Below, piece after piece: positions 18,801 through 32,400 of a DNA stretch of 64,000 nucleotides. The notes under the pieces are model-generated. The model searched no databases. It saw nothing but the letters and a program-made list of their open reading frames with translations, and had not been told where the DNA came from. The position numbers were made by a program, and so were the translations under genes. Within the stretch, counting starts at the first letter, position 1. Each line of letters starts with the position of its first letter. This DNA comes from Marthasterias glacialis. Taxonomy: Eukaryota > Echinodermata > Asteroidea > Forcipulatida > Asteriidae. The stretch is from assembly GCA_911728455.2 (NCBI GenBank), contig OU452223.1, forward strand, positions 6,594,174 to 6,658,173, written 5' to 3'.

Positions 18801-21800
18801 CTGGAGTAAGCGCAGCAGGTGATGAAATAGTGCCCTCTGCTGGCTGTTGGGAGTCTTGTGACCTCAGGTCATCTGCAGCCTCTTCCAGCCATTTCCTGGT
18901 CAGTTCCAGGCCATCTGTAAAAATAAGTTATACATTAATAGCCAAAATTAAAACAGATGTAGAAACAGTTCTGTTATTACTAATTTTATGAAATTCATCT
19001 GAACAAATTTAGTTCGCAGTTACATTGACTATTCATCATTCATTAGTTAATCATTATTCATGATTGCATTCATTAATCATTATTATGCACTTCAAATTTT
19101 ACATCCCCTTTTTGATCAGGGCAACTTATCTAAGGAACATTAAGTCATAAAAAGCTTTCTTAGTTTTAGTAAAATTCTCACAAACCTGCTCAAACAATTC
19201 ATCTTAACTGTCTAACCAACCACCAACATTAAACTCAAATTATTGTGTAACGTTGCTTGGATAGTCTAGCTGAAGTAATTACCAAAAAAACCTTTAGGAT
19301 TTACTCTTCCCTAACACATGTGGTCTATAATGGTTGAGACATCTGCTTTAGAATGCAGAAGGTTGTGGGTTCAAACTCCATCCGAGGTACCAGTGGAATT
19401 TTAAATCATACTGCTCATAGTTTGCTTTTGATTTGCAGTGACTAGCCAGCGGGATGTGTTCATTTGTCTTTTCATTATAATCTGCCAGCATTTTCACAAG
19501 TCACTGTAAAATAGCATGCTTTTCCAACACTGAAACAGCCAAATTTTGACTGGTCCTAAGCGGTGTTTTAACCAGTAGGTGCCGGATGAGGTGTAATACA
19601 TGCAAATGTTTCCCCTGCCTGGAAACGGAAATGGTGTACAGGCGCCATTGTACGAAATCGGAATACTGGAACAAAGGTCGCCCGAACATTCCACTGCTGA
19701 GCATGCACAGACCACACACATGCTGTTTAATGCTTCGTTTCACCCACACAAGACCTTGAACACATGGTCTTGAATATTCTGCTGTTTTCTGGCTATTGAG
19801 AGGTGTCTTTTTTTTAATTCCGATTCCAGACCTTTGTCCTTTTGTTCCAAGAAGAGAACTACGAGACATCGAGAGACTTCCACCATTGTTTCTTCATTTT
19901 ATTTTGGCTCAATGGAGGTAAGTCAGAGTGAACTAGGAATCCAGCCATGTTTTGGGGTTTAGTACCAATCATATGCTGTAGGTAATGGCCGATGTTTTGC
20001 AATTCACAGAACGTTTATTTGACATTTTTTCAGTAGAGAAAAAAAAACAAACGATGCAGTAACGAGAGTCTTTGTTCTCTTTGCTTTGTCAAGCCAGAGT
20101 TTCTTTGTACTTTCAAAGAAAAAGGATTCCTGCAGTCCGACAAAATAATCCCGCCAGATAAAAGAGTCCTGGCGGCAACTGGTCAACTTGCTTTGACCAG
20201 CGGACTACTATCAAGGAGGAATACTGTCACATGAACTTAATGTTCAGGAGCAGGAACATTACCTGGTTGTGTCTTGAGGAACTCCTGGAATTTACCCCTC
20301 TCATAATCTACAGATTGCTGTTTTAGATGTGGCCTTAGACTCTGCAGTGTGAAGTTGGCCATGTCCAGTTTCATTAATTCAAGTACACGGAAGATTTCTC
20401 TGAAATGAGTAATAATAACTCATCTAAAAGCTAAACTGCAACATTCTTATTATGTACTCTAATCAAATTAATGTTTGGTTGAAAATTCCAAAGTGGGATT
20501 TTACCACTGTGGTGTATGGTCTTGAACACATCGTTGTGTACTGTGACAGGGCCTCACCTGCACACAACTAATGTAAGTCATTTACTCACTAAACAGGGCA
20601 GGGAATAGTCACCGATGGTTTAATGCAGTGTCTAGAAATCTTGATATAACTTTTGCTGTGATTATTTTTTTTGCTACAAGTTGGGTTTATTTTACATAAA
20701 ATTATCTTTAGAATGATTTACACATTGTTTGTTTGCTTTTACTAAATTGTAGCTTTGAAGTTGTAAATGTAAAGACACAACTAAATTAGAGAACCTGTAG
20801 TTGTGCACGCAACTTTTTCAACTGTGCCGTCACTTCAAACCAGAACAAAATGTTAACAAAGTGACTGAAGTAAATCAAATCATACCTTTGGAAATGACCA
20901 ACAATGTCTTTAGAACTATAACAAGCCAAGTTGCTTGATCTGAAGATCGGGCTCGGGACGGTCGGTGTTGGGTGAAATGAAGATTGGGGATGAAGGGTAT
21001 AGATAGTTTGGGTATAAAGTATCTAGTTTAATCTGACAAAATTGTACCATCATAACCGGCAACATCTCTTTCGTAGTTCAGGTGATATTGAAGTATATTT
21101 TTGAGGTCTTTCATGGATTTTGGAGCAGTTTTTTGTCACTCCCTGTTTTTTAACTTTGGATTTTGTAAGGCAATACACAGATACCAACAAACACATGAGC
21201 GTTCACTCGATTGAACCCTATACATACGCCAGATAATGTACAGTGTTAATAAAAGCGTTGTTGGGTCCAGTATAACACAGCGACTGTGATGGGCTGTGGT
21301 ATGTAGGCCTTCGTAGATCGTCGTGGATATCGAACAAAGGCGATCATATACAGAGTAGACTGCACAGTAGACTCTAGTTTGCAAAAAAACATGAAATCAA
21401 GGAATCCACAAAGTTGTGCAAATGCGGACTGGACGCTGTGTGTATGCTCTACCATGAATGGCCTGAAATGTGCAAACGACACTGGACCCTAATATGTCTG
21501 CCCTGAAGAAACTGAAGTTGCATAAAAATGCATACACGTGACATCCACTCAGATAGCAGGTGCATGTGTGGGCCATAATGTGTGCGAGCCATAAACGGCT
21601 GCTGTATGTAAGATTTGAGAAACACCACGAAAGTGTGGCCGTTGTGGTAATTAAGCACACTTACTAGTCCCGAACGACGGCCGCTGCATGACAAAAAGCA
21701 CTGAATAATGTGGGAAAGCAGCAATTTGAATGTGACGCAAAAACGACATCTTCGGCAGAGCCAGAAGGGCGACGACGACACCGTCTGGATTTTTCCCGAC

Positions 21801-24800
21801 ACGAAGGTACCCCTCCTGTGCCGCGGGATCCAGCGGTTCTGGACGCTATGTGCGACAAATTTTTGAGACGGGCCTGAGGTTTTTGCTCTTATTATATTAG
21901 ATAATTTAATTCCTTTAGAATGTAAATTCCTTTCAAATTCCAATAATGTGTAAAAACATGGCGAAAAGCACGACGAAAACTGTCGCCGTCCGCTATATAC
22001 ATTAATGTGCGTAAATAGCATTGTATGTACAATTCGTTCCGTAATACAAGGAGAAACTAAAGCACTGTGATTTCTGACCTTTGAAACTTTGGAAGTGGAT
22101 TACTACATTTTTTCAATGGTGACCATAGGTCATTTTTGAACCATCGTAGTCCTCAGATCACACTCTGTCTACGGCTGTTGTGATCTGCAAACATGTGTAA
22201 AAACCTGAGATATATAATATTTTGTAATCTCGGGCGGTTTCGGGCAGTTCAGCGTGTAAAAAGCTGGGCAGATTCGGGCTAAAGGGTTTAAATCGTGTTT
22301 TTGTTGTTGTTTTGGTAACTCCAACAAAGTTGTATCTTTGTTATACGTGCCTATATGTGTGAACAATCAATGGAAAGAGATACAGCCTTGATGTACAAAG
22401 CCAACTGTGTGCTTTCAAGTGTACAAGATATGACCATTAAACTAAACAAACTAAGTTATGCCCTTGTTGTTATGACAAGACTAAATTGGTTTCTGTTTGT
22501 ATTATTCCCATTTATTAAGTAGGAACAAAGAGCTATCTTAAAGATACTTGCATAAATTTACCGGAAGAGTGGAACGACGTCTGATATTTCTTTGAGCTTT
22601 ACAATCTCCTCATCCCTGACTGGAGCACACAGCTTTGCCATGGTACTGATGATGAAGTTACCATAGTGATGAACATCTAAGATGCCATGCTCAGCTTGCT
22701 GCTGAATGAGGGGCAGGTCAATGACCTCTTCTATCTGGGTGCGGAGGCGGTCGTGATGAGGCAGGAGGATGGAGACAAGGAGCTACAAGAGAATACACAA
22801 ACCTTGATCATGTTGCCTTAATCCTTGTCATGTTTCCTGTATGCTACAGAGATAATGAATACTAATTTTCATTGTACCAAAAAGGGGTCACACTATTTTG
22901 CACTTCCATGGAAGGGGAAAACAAGATGGTGTTGCATCATGGCACATGTTTACGAACAATTTATCCAAAACACCTTTAATGTTCAGACCATAAGAAACAA
23001 CTTACAAAAACACAAACCCAAAACCCAATGAAAATATAGTGGTATGGAGTTATCACAATCAGTTGATTAAATGTTGTGATTAAACTGATTGCCTGGCTTT
23101 ATCTAAGAAAGTAATAGTTTGTTCTGGAATGAGATTAATAATATAGTAAAGAGTAAAATCTGTTCACTAGCGGATCAGGAGATCAGTCAGAGACTGATCA
23201 TAGAGAGGAACTGTAAAATAAAGAAGAGATCAACAATTCAAATTCTAACCATCTGTCTCATCATAACTTTATTGTCTTTGGCTCAAATCCTGAAAAAAAC
23301 ATTTCAACTGATGTCATCTCAACAATCTTGATTGCATCATTTTGGGAGCCAATGTTCCCGTGTGTTATACAGTGCAGTGTGCATTTTAGGGGATGCAGTG
23401 TTTACATGCTTATCATCATTTTTACATGCAATTCGACCCCAAAATGGTTAGCGTTGTAAACAGTAGCCAGGTGTGATGTTGGTGCAAGGGGTCAATATTA
23501 TACACAGATAATTACACAAGTGAAATCTTTACGGAGACATATGCCATGGACCTCACTTCCATCCAAAGCATCATGCTTGCGACAAAATTTCTTTTTTTTA
23601 AATTGGTGGGGAGAACAATATTATTTCTGGTGAGAAAAATCACCATGAGTAAAACTCATCAACATTTTGTTCAAGGTTGTTGGCTTCCAAGAAAGAGATT
23701 ATGGAAATGGCCTACGAGTTTAATAAACAGTCTTCATCAATCTGCTGATCCTTAACATAACATTGCTACCCTGTTCCCAACTATGGAGCCATTCTGTTTG
23801 AAAGAAATCTTGCTGGTTGCATGTATTGTAGCTATGGTTAGAGTTCAATTACTTTGTTCAACTACTCCATACAGAAGATTCAAGATGTAGGTCACTTGAG
23901 CCAAGTCATGCTTGATTTAATGGTAACACTGAAGTATCAACAACAGAGGTCAGTCTTTCTAAAGTGGCAGCCTATTCAATCAATATGCCCAATTATGAAC
24001 AAGGTCATACATACTTTGCACAACTATTGTCAACATACAGGCTTGGTTGGTCCCATTTTCTGCTACCAAATACTGCAATTGTTCAAGTTGCCAGACTGCA
24101 AAGTACAGCTGTGAGCAGGTTACTCCAATAATGTTGAGGTAAAAACACCAACAAGTTTTGAGAGTTTACCAAATACTGCCTTAAATTTTGACTCATGGTA
24201 GAAAATTTAGAGGGGTAGCTTTGAAATCAATATTTGATTAAATTTGGGTACCCACCTCTTTGACCTCCCCTAGAAGTGTAATGGAATGGTCGAATGTTGG
24301 TGGATTGTCCTCAAGTTGCTGTCTCAAGGTATCCCAAAATGCCTTGTGCATAATGTCACGGACCTGTTTCTCAATGCTGCAAAGATGTGTTTGAAAACAA
24401 CAAAAACCCACATAAATATACTTGCAATGTTTGTGATGGCAATGGTTGGGTGTGGGGTTTGCCAAAATATCAAAAATTCAACAGCAGGTTTTGTTTATTT
24501 CTTACTGTGTGTATTTTTTCTTTACAGCAAGGGCTAGACTGAGGACTGCAATGGTAAACTGGTTATACTTTGCATGGGGCCAGTTAAGCTAGGATAGCTT
24601 ACTACATTAATCAGAGTCATGGGATTTATTTAACTGATGTTGTTACTGTATCAGGGATAAACAACAATATCATTTCGTTTTCACAATAACGATGTATGAT
24701 CACTTTGGGACTGTGTTGGAGTGATGGATGGTTAATTCTGGTAAAATTTTCCATGGGAGTTGGTGGGTTATTATCAAAATCACACTCCTGGGCATCAAGC

Positions 24801-25917
24801 AGTTTCAGATAAGCACAACAAAGTTTTGCTTACCAGAATAAGCTTACCAGCCACAGTGCGCAGCAACAGCCACACGTGTCACATGTACCATCTCTGACTG
24901 GTATCCTGTTCATTTCTGCTTAGCAGAAAATTGATAAATAAGCAACATTTTCTGCTTTTAAAAAGCAGCTCTATGAAATTGGGATCAGATGATGATCTGT
25001 ACTTACGAGTTCTCTGGTAGGTCCTTTGGTTGAAGCTTGAAATTACCATCCACTACAATCTCATGAGCAAGAGCCATGTTGGTTACAAGTCCAGATGCTT
25101 TTAATAACTCTTCAAATGTTGCATGCTTGTGCGGAGAAGCTATGATGGAAAATGTTCAAATTTATGAAAAGCAAACATGAGGGTAAAATATTTATATAAA
25201 AGAGCTAAAGTGCTGGGACATTCACAACATCAGGAGGGAAGCTATTGAATGGGAGGGATCAGTTTGTATTAATGGGAAAACCATTCGGGAAAAAGGTGAC
25301 ATTTTAACATCTTTCTGTCTAACTGGTATTATGTGTGTTTTTAGGTTTGCGCTAACACTGTGTGTTTTATCTATGTTTGCTGTGTAGAGTTTTAGTTCTA
25401 ACTTGAACAAGTCCCGATTGGTTCTTAAAGAACTTGTCATTTTAATTTTTAGTTCTAAAATGACTTGTCTTGCTAATTTGATCTACTGTCACTGTCAATG
25501 TACAGTGAGATAAGTTTAGTCTCAATGTTTCTACTAGCACCTGCTCTAGTAACTTCCAGGAAACAGATGTATTAACAGCATAACTACATTAACTACAGCA
25601 TTAACTACTTCCTTCTACTCTTCTTTACAATGCATGATTCTTAAAGACTTTTTTGAGTGAATGTTACAATTGACATTACATGAGCTTGAGGAAAAAATGG
25701 TTGTGAGTTCATGTTCTTTACATAGTTTGATAGATGCCTTACCAATGGGGCTGTTTCCTCGAGGACTATTTACTCTGGGTTTCTTCCTTATCATATCTCC
25801 TTCTCCTGAAGAGTCTAAGGGATGTTCTCCCTCTGCTGAGTTACTGGCCCCTGGGGAGTCCTTACTTTCATCTTCACTTCCGAGCTTAGCATTTTCCTCC
25901 TTATCATCAACAGGCAT
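15871..25917 (-). CDS. TCP11L1: TCP11-like protein 1 (nine coding exons, 504 aa)
   Basis: Coding exons on the minus strand, in order: 25743-25917, 25007-25139, 24256-24376, 22562-22782, 20263-20399, 18736-18914, 18135-18310, 17190-17356, 15871-16076. All have GT-AG borders and matching phases, giving 1515 bp. The start ([16 protein letters not shown]) opens an acidic, Ser/Pro-rich tail. The TCP11 domain follows: [75 protein letters not shown], and C-terminal [20 protein letters not shown] ... [13 protein letters not shown]. The length is close to vertebrate TCP11L1. TCP11 itself acts in sperm signalling; the biochemical role of TCP11L1 is unclear. Introns carry MITE and SINE insertions. The 5' UTR and promoter lie upstream of 25917 and were not resolved. 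Confidence 0.93.
16371..16960. mobile_element. TTAA-flanked MITE (piggyBac-like), copy 1
   Basis: Flanked by TTAA at 16367-16370 and 16961-16964. Termini are ccagcaggtg ... cagcaactgg. The interior shares long stretches (tttgtccttttgttccaaga; gctcaatggaggtaagtc) with copies at 19572, 31779 and 49029. It sits in the last TCP11L1 intron. Confidence 0.85.
17590..17690. repeat. Dispersed repeat shared with 46730-46810
   Basis: The stretches gagtgacctcatacattcca and gggcctttctggcaggcaag and actacactggtcatatggga recur with small changes at about 46735-46800. Family unknown; both copies are intronic. Confidence 0.6.
18555..18664. repeat. Foldback repeat in TCP11L1 intron
   Basis: ggcagcagacttaccaggta is inverted as tacctggtaagtctgctgcc, and ccattgtt is inverted as aacaatgg, around a ~30-bp loop. 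Both strands therefore start look-alike ORFs (MAADLPG), neither of which is a gene. Confidence 0.8.
19320..19400 (+). repeat. tRNA-headed SINE fragment
   Basis: ggttgagacatctgctttag and ggttgtgggttcaaactcc form A-box/B-box-like promoter halves with tRNA spacing. A related head occurs in reverse at 63600-63740. It is not a functional tRNA gene. Confidence 0.5.
19572..20182. mobile_element. TTAA-flanked MITE (piggyBac-like), copy 2
   Basis: TTAA at 19568-19571 on the left; the right site has mutated to TCAA (20183-20186). Termini are ccagtaggtgccgg ... ggcggcaactgg. The interior matches copies 1 and 3. Confidence 0.85.
20930..22560. other. Intronic DNA of TCP11L1 with no recognised feature
   Basis: Long minus-strand frames around 21449-22021 have no family resemblance, odd composition and overlapping alternatives in other frames. 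I see no exon or clear repeat here. Confidence 0.4.
24790..24985. repeat. Palindromic MITE family (gcttaccag/ctggtatcc), copy 1
   Basis: The stretches cttaccagaataagcttaccagcc and gactggtatcctg lie between ends resembling aagcagctctatgaaattgg. Relatives lie at about 30262-30440 (reverse), 55640-55830 and 57095-57255. Confidence 0.65.
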
Positions 25918-25999
25918 TGTACTGGAAGACTTGGCAATGCAATAAAATAGACCAATTTATCTTACAGTGATCTGTGAAATAACCATAAAAGATGTTGTT

Positions 26000-27430
26000 T
26001 ACATGAGTAGTTCCTTATTTTAGCTTCATAATTTTAAACCTGCAAGGAATATGATAGACTTCAATGACCTGATCGCACATTTGGTAAAATGGATGGAATG
26101 TAAAGCCGTAGGTCGCGTGTGTTTTGAGATTTATTAATGCACGTAAAAGAACCCAGAACACTTATCACTAAGAAAAGGGGTTCGCCTTGGTTCGGCATGG
26201 TTGCAACAGCTATAACAATTAATTATCCATGCACAAAACCAACCCTGCCCATGTAATCCCTGAGAAGGGGTGTTGGTGCAGTTTATATCAAGACAAGAGA
26301 CAAGAAAAGATGACGCAACAAAACATATAATTTATATAAATATTTTCAGCAACAATACATTAAAACAATTAAAAGGAGCTACATTGAAACTACATAGTTT
26401 CTTAATCATCTATAGATGAAAAGGATGCGCAACTCTTCCCACCCAACCAACTCATTAACAAATGCAGTACACTTTCTTTGTATTGTACCACCATAAGTAA
26501 CACACAATGCAAAAAGGTAAACAAAGAGCTACCTCTCACTTTCGTTCCGGTGTCCAGTTTCCTGTCTTACTTTGGTGGTAAACTCCACCATTTTTGCAAA
26601 TAGAAAGTTACAACAAAGCAACGCTTACCCAAGTTGCTCCTTTAAATGGCCCTCAATCCTACAGCTACTTGGCGATCTAAACAACTTCATACGTTCCAGA
26701 TTAACAATCCCTAGATCCGTAGTTTCGACGACATCAACAATCAGCTGATGTAAATTAAGTTTTTTGAGGGCGCTCTTCAACATCGCTCGTATGCAGACTA
26801 AGACCCAGACGTCTATTCACCAAATTTTACCAAAGATGAAAAGAGAATAATATGGTTGTCCAACGCATGTTTCTTTATTGCATGTGTGTGCGAAAGGAAA
26901 GTACCTGACGTTACAAAAATACATGTACTTCTGAAGTTCTGATCTGTTTTGTTCACATTTCACATTGGGTGCTGTCATTTTTACTGTCGTGTAAGTGCTT
27001 GCCAGGAATTTCATTGGTTTTTTAAAGTAAAGCATCTACGATTGATGTCAGAATGTTAGTTTTGTGATGGATGTAGGAGGTCTATATCATATTGTGGGTT
27101 GGTCATTTGGACTTGGCTTGGTGTTCATTCATTCTGATTCAATTTCAATCACGTTTTCATATTATTTATACTATATATAATAGGCCTAATTATTAATTTA
27201 TTAAAACAATTTTTACAAGTTTTTACAACGATCCTTCTATTTTTCTATCTTTGTCCATGACCATCTGGTTATGATGGATCAGAGAGGGGGAGGGGCATCG
27301 CATTATGGGGGGTTGTGATAACGCACTAGAACTTAGAAGGGACAAGATGCTAATCAAAAAGCAGTCTTGTCCTCTCGATCAAGGCAACACCGAGCAGACC
27401 AGTATGATCTATAAAGTGAACTTGAGCCAC
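26000..27430. other. Intergenic region between divergent TCP11L1 and RWD/RING genes
   Basis: No coding exon recognised. It contains a truncated SINE (26085-26290). Promoters or non-coding first exons of TCP11L1 probably lie around 26.5-26.8 kb (several gtaag/ag candidates), but none can be fixed by sequence alone. Confidence 0.4.
26085..26290 (+). repeat. tRNA-Leu-type SINE, 5'-truncated
   Basis: Shares gcacgtaaaagaacccagaac, cttatcactaagaaaagggg and ttcgccttggttcgg with the fuller copies at 32407 and 42366. The tRNA head is missing. Confidence 0.65.
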
Positions 27431-27439
27431 AGTCAATGA

Positions 27440-28680
27440 TGGAAGGTCAACACCAATCTCAGTCTTGCTAATAATTCATATGACATTCGTTTTAGTGCTG
27501 TTGCTAGATGTGCAGCCTGTAACTGCGCCTTACAGTTCATACAAGCAGACTTCATCCACCACGGCAACACCAAATCCTTCCGTATCATTGTTTTATATCG
27601 ACCACCCCCTTCCAAGAGAGCCAACTACCCATTGATGAGTTTACTGATCTTCTTGACAGTCAGGTACTATTCACAGGGAACCTCATCAATCTTGGAGATT
27701 TTAACGTGAACTGGGGTGACAGTTCCACTGCCCACAGACGACTCAGAGACCTACTAATGCAGTACGACATGCAACAAATAGTCAACACCGATACTCATAC
27801 GTCTGGTCACATAATAGATTTTGTGATCACTCGACAACCTCATTCCCTCATACAATCCATCACAACAGCAGACTTTATTTCTGATCACTGCGCAATCCAC
27901 TGCCAGCTTGACTTGGAGAAACCCAAATACATAAGGCGTCAGGTTACTTATCGCAAAGTGAAGACAATAGACCAGGCCAAATTCAAATGGGACATTACCG
28001 CTTCTTCCCTCATCAGTAACCCAGTTGACCCCCCCCCCCCCCCCATCGATCAGTACAACATCGTTCTCAGAGTACTGCTCGACACCCAGGCTCCAACCAA
28101 AACCAGTTCAATCATTGTCAAACCTATGGTTCCTTGGTACAACGAGGACATAGCTTCGGCTAAACGAAGGCGTCGACAACTGGAATGACGTTGGTGTTCA
28201 TCGAGCCTCCAGGTAGATTGTGATGTCTTCAAAACTCAGCGAGAACTGGTTAAAGTTAAATTCAACATTCACAAGGCCAACTACTACTCTGACAAAATAC
28301 GTGACTGTGGAGCCAATCAAAAAGCCCTTTTCCAAGTCATCAACCACCTTATGCACAGGAAAACCACTCCCGTTTTCCCATCATTCCCAAACGCCACAGC
28401 AATGGTTGATAGCTTTTCTGATTTTTTCAAAGACAAGATCATCAAAATCAGAGATCATCAAAATCAGAGATAACATTCCCCTATACACTGGCCCCAACGC
28501 TGTCTCCAACGCTGACCCCTAACGCTGACCCGCTACTGGTTCTACTTGACCTATCAGCAGCCTTCGACACTATTGACCATAACATCCTATTGCATTGACT
28601 ACAATTTCAATTTGGGGTTCAGGGAATTGCCATTGATTGGTTCAAATCATATTTGCATAATCGCTGTCAACCCTGCTAAA
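27440..28680 (+). pseudogene. Degraded CR1/L2-like LINE ORF2 (endonuclease and reverse transcriptase pieces)
   Basis: Broken frames encode AP-endonuclease motifs (LGDFNVNWGDSS-like at 27690-27720; ISDHCAIHCQLDL at 27870-27920) and, further on, the reverse transcriptase block LVLLDLSAAFDTIDHNILL followed by IDWFKSYLHNR (28530-28670). Stops and frameshifts interrupt it, including after RRRRQLE at 28188. A poly-C run (28028-28043) lies inside. The order APE then RT fits the CR1/L2/Jockey group, unlike the R4 element's C-terminal endonuclease. The 3' end is missing. Confidence 0.8.
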
Positions 28681-29446
28681 ACTTTTGCACAGACATAATA
28701 CCAGTTTGACCTTGTCTTCTGGTCATAAAAGTGCGCGTTTGTGTTGACCTCCATTCATAGAGCGTAAAAACAGCCTGTTATGTGTACATTGTACCATAGA
28801 GAAAGGACCCACGCTCTGATAACGTGCTCTGTGCGTGCGGGCTGTGTAATAAACATGTAGTCTCCTTTAAAGGTGCGTGCAACACAAAATCCACATAATT
28901 ACATAAAATTAACCTGATTTTCAATTACGTGATCACTTTATTACGTTCAACCGAACACCGTGAGTTTGTTGAACAAACTCAATTTTCTAGTTATTATTAT
29001 TATTAAATTGATGGAGATTTATGAAGAAGGGTGTCATAGCTGAGTGGGCTATAGACTATACTTTACAAAGTTCGATCTGGCTTAGTCCAAGTTACTGGAC
29101 CCTACAAAATGCAACGGTTTTTAACATTTTGACATCTGGCATATGCATGGTCCGAGTGAATGCTCAGTGTTTGTTGGTAGGCCTACCTGTGTACAAATGC
29201 CACACAAGATTTAAATCCATGAAACAGGGAGTGACAAAAAACTGCATCAAAATCCATAAATTTTCAGATTGCACACGATGTGGCTCAGTCTATTAGGGAA
29301 AATTATGTGCAATAATTGTGCAAATTTGAAAAATGCCTTCCATCAGCATTGATGCGGTCATCAGCTTAGATTTTAGCCTAAAATTTATCAACAGGTTGCT
29401 GTCAATGGTAATTATTTTGTCTATTATTGTAGGCATCTTGATAATC

Positions 29447-32400
29447 ATGACGTCAGCATTTATCAATGAAGAGCTTGCGGACGTAAAAAAGAGGTGTCTG
29501 AAAGAAATCCAAGGATCTGAAATCATCGCCTGCCATCCAGTCTCAGTTAGAATCAGAATGACGTAAGGGCTCACTCAACTTACTTAACTTGCTTATTTTA
29601 TCATGTAAACAAACACAAGACATAAAATACATAATAAGACAGGCGTGTCATGGCCAAGTGGTCTACTGCTCTGGACTGTTTGGGTTGGAGTCCCTTCTCA
29701 GCAAGACACTTAACCACAATTGCCTTGTCCTTCGATGGGACATTTAAGCTGTAGGTCCTATGTCTTGTGTAATGCAGAACCCAGTACAATTAAGAGAAGG
29801 GGTTTTCCCTGCTTATTTCTGGCATGTTAGTTGATTTGATCTTTTAGATTCTACGGTTAGATTCAGATAACAGCACGTATGGTTTCATGCTTTTATTTTT
29901 CTCAGGAGAACTGATTTCAAGAAGCTAGAGGCTTGTCTGCAGTTTTCTGAAGGTTACCCTGATACCGGCATAGTAGTTGAGATAAAGAGTAAGACTATTC
30001 CTGAGAAGCTATGTGAAGGACTGGCCAGGATATGTGATGAGGAAGCCAATAAAGTATTAGGGAAACAACAGGTATAAACCTGGGCCATCTTTATATTTTG
30101 TGCTATTCGGACAAAAGCCAATCTCAGCACACTTTCAGTATTGTTTTCTCCAGACCACCAAAGTGAACTCGTCCTACATGTAGTTTCAAGTTGAATAGAA
30201 AAAACATGTGCAGCAAGTGGGGATGTTCATATCAGGCGTAACATTATATAGAACACAGGACCACCAACATATCTGGGCAATTTCATAGAGATGCATAAGC
30301 AGACAAACGTGTTTAACAATTTTCTGCAAGCGAAAATTAGCAGGGTACCAGTCACTAGAGATGGTACATGTGACAGGGTATATTTCGGCTGGTTCTTATG
30401 TTTACCCAAATCTTTACTGTGTTGGTTTTCAGCATGACTCAATAAACCGCTGACATTTGGCCAGGTATACAGGTCCACTGAGTTTGCTGTGTTTCAGGAT
30501 TCTGATGGGGAGGTGGGATTAAGCTAACGGTGAATGAGTTTGCAACCCATGTTTACTCACATACCAAAAGATAGTAAAGTTAATCCAACATTTTGTTGTT
30601 TTCTGATTTTATTGAAAATTTGGGGTAGGAAAAGTAATCCTATTCTATGTTGACATTGGAAAGTTTTGTTTTCTGAACAAAAACAGCATGTCAACCTAAG
30701 CTGAGTTTCTTTTGTAGGGATTGTAACAATCATCACCTATGTCGTAAAGAAGTTTTCCACAAAGATTTAAGAAGATATGAAATAAGTGATATCTCTATAC
30801 TCTAATTTTTCTGCAGGTTATGCACATGCTGAAGTTTATTCGTCAATTTATTGATGATAACCCCTTCACACCATGTAGCAATGAGCTGACATACATCAAG
30901 AAAGAACTTGTAACAGAACAAGACACATTTAAAACCAAGCAGAAGGCAGGAGTTATAATCTACACGATACAAATGTGTGATTATTACTTCAAGGTCAAGT
31001 TGACTATACCAGACAACTATCCTGAAGAACCTGTTATGTAAGTATTTATGATACCCCAAGGTCAATCCTGGAATGACATGAAAGTTAGTCAGGACATGGC
31101 CTCTATGGCCATGGTCTAACAGCCTGATCCTGGAATTACATCAAAAGGAGACGTCAATCTAAAATGGCTATGAATAAAAATCAAACAGAACGGATAATAT
31201 TTTACAAACAAAATTCATGTTTATCTTCACCAAAAACTACTTTTAGGAAAATGTATCACACAGAACCTCAATTTTACCAGGTTCTTCAAAATATGCAAAA
31301 CAAATTTTATGAAATTCATACGTATTGTAATAAGACCCTTATAGTATTGAACCGATGAACGGATGAATCCAGCCTCCCAACCTCTCTTATAAAATGGTTC
31401 TAAACATATCAAAGTTATCACATGGTTGCGGTGAATAAACTTGTAGAACTAACAGGTTATTGAATTGACCATATACATGTACACTACAACCAAGCGTGCT
31501 CTTTCTTTGCAGAATTGAAGAAACAGGAAATAACTTTCCTGACATATTCATCAAGATGTTCAAATCACAGTCAGAGGAGATTGCTAGGCAATGTGTAACA
31601 CCTCCCCTCAAGAAGAATCCAAAGTAAGCCCAGAGTCTTCTCGCTTTTAAACATACACCAAGATTTTGATATCAATGAGTCACTTTTACAATTCAAACTT
31701 AAAAATGGTGTTCTCTTCATGCAAATGAGCAATTTATACATGATTACATAAGAACAATGTTAACATGTTACATGTTAACCAGTTGGCATGGTTGGTGCCA
31801 GATGACCTATTTACACACAACCTTTCCCCTGCCTGGAAACAGAAGACATGTAAAGACGCCATTATGTAATTTCAGACCACTGCAGCACAGATCACCTGGT
31901 CATTCCACTGCGGAGCGACACAGGCCGTCTAATGCTTTGTTTCACCCACACAAGGACAAAAAAGGTCTGGAATATATTGGCTTTTGTGGCTATTGAGAGG
32001 CAGTTTGTGTGTAGCCTCCGATTACAGACCTTTGACCTTTTGTTCCAAGAAGGGGCCTACGAGGCACCGTGAGGTTTCCACCATTGTTCATTCATTGTAT
32101 TTCGGCTCAATGGAGGTAAGTCAGAGTGAGCCGGCAATCCAGCCATGGTTTAATGTTTAGTACCACTCCTATGCCGTAGGTAACGGCCGATGTTTTGGAA
32201 TTCATGGTGCGGGAATTTGACATTTTCTCAGTCGAGAAACGAAACAGACGATCCAATAAAGAGAATCTTTGTTCTCTTGGCATTGTCAAGTCGGGGTTTC
32301 TTTGTGCCAGCACTACCCTCAAAGAAAAAAGATTCTGGCAATTCCGAATCCCAGCGGCAACTGGTTAAGTGACCTACCTTGGTGTGATAATTTAATGCAT

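Noticed and set aside
21449-22021. 190-aa minus-strand ORF
   Set aside because: No family resemblance, lies inside a TCP11L1 intron, and is overlapped by other long frames of equal quality.
29448-29455. TGACGTCA (CRE-like) overlapping the start codon of the RWD/RING gene
   Set aside because: An 8-bp match in an internal exon after a splice acceptor, not at a promoter; likely chance.
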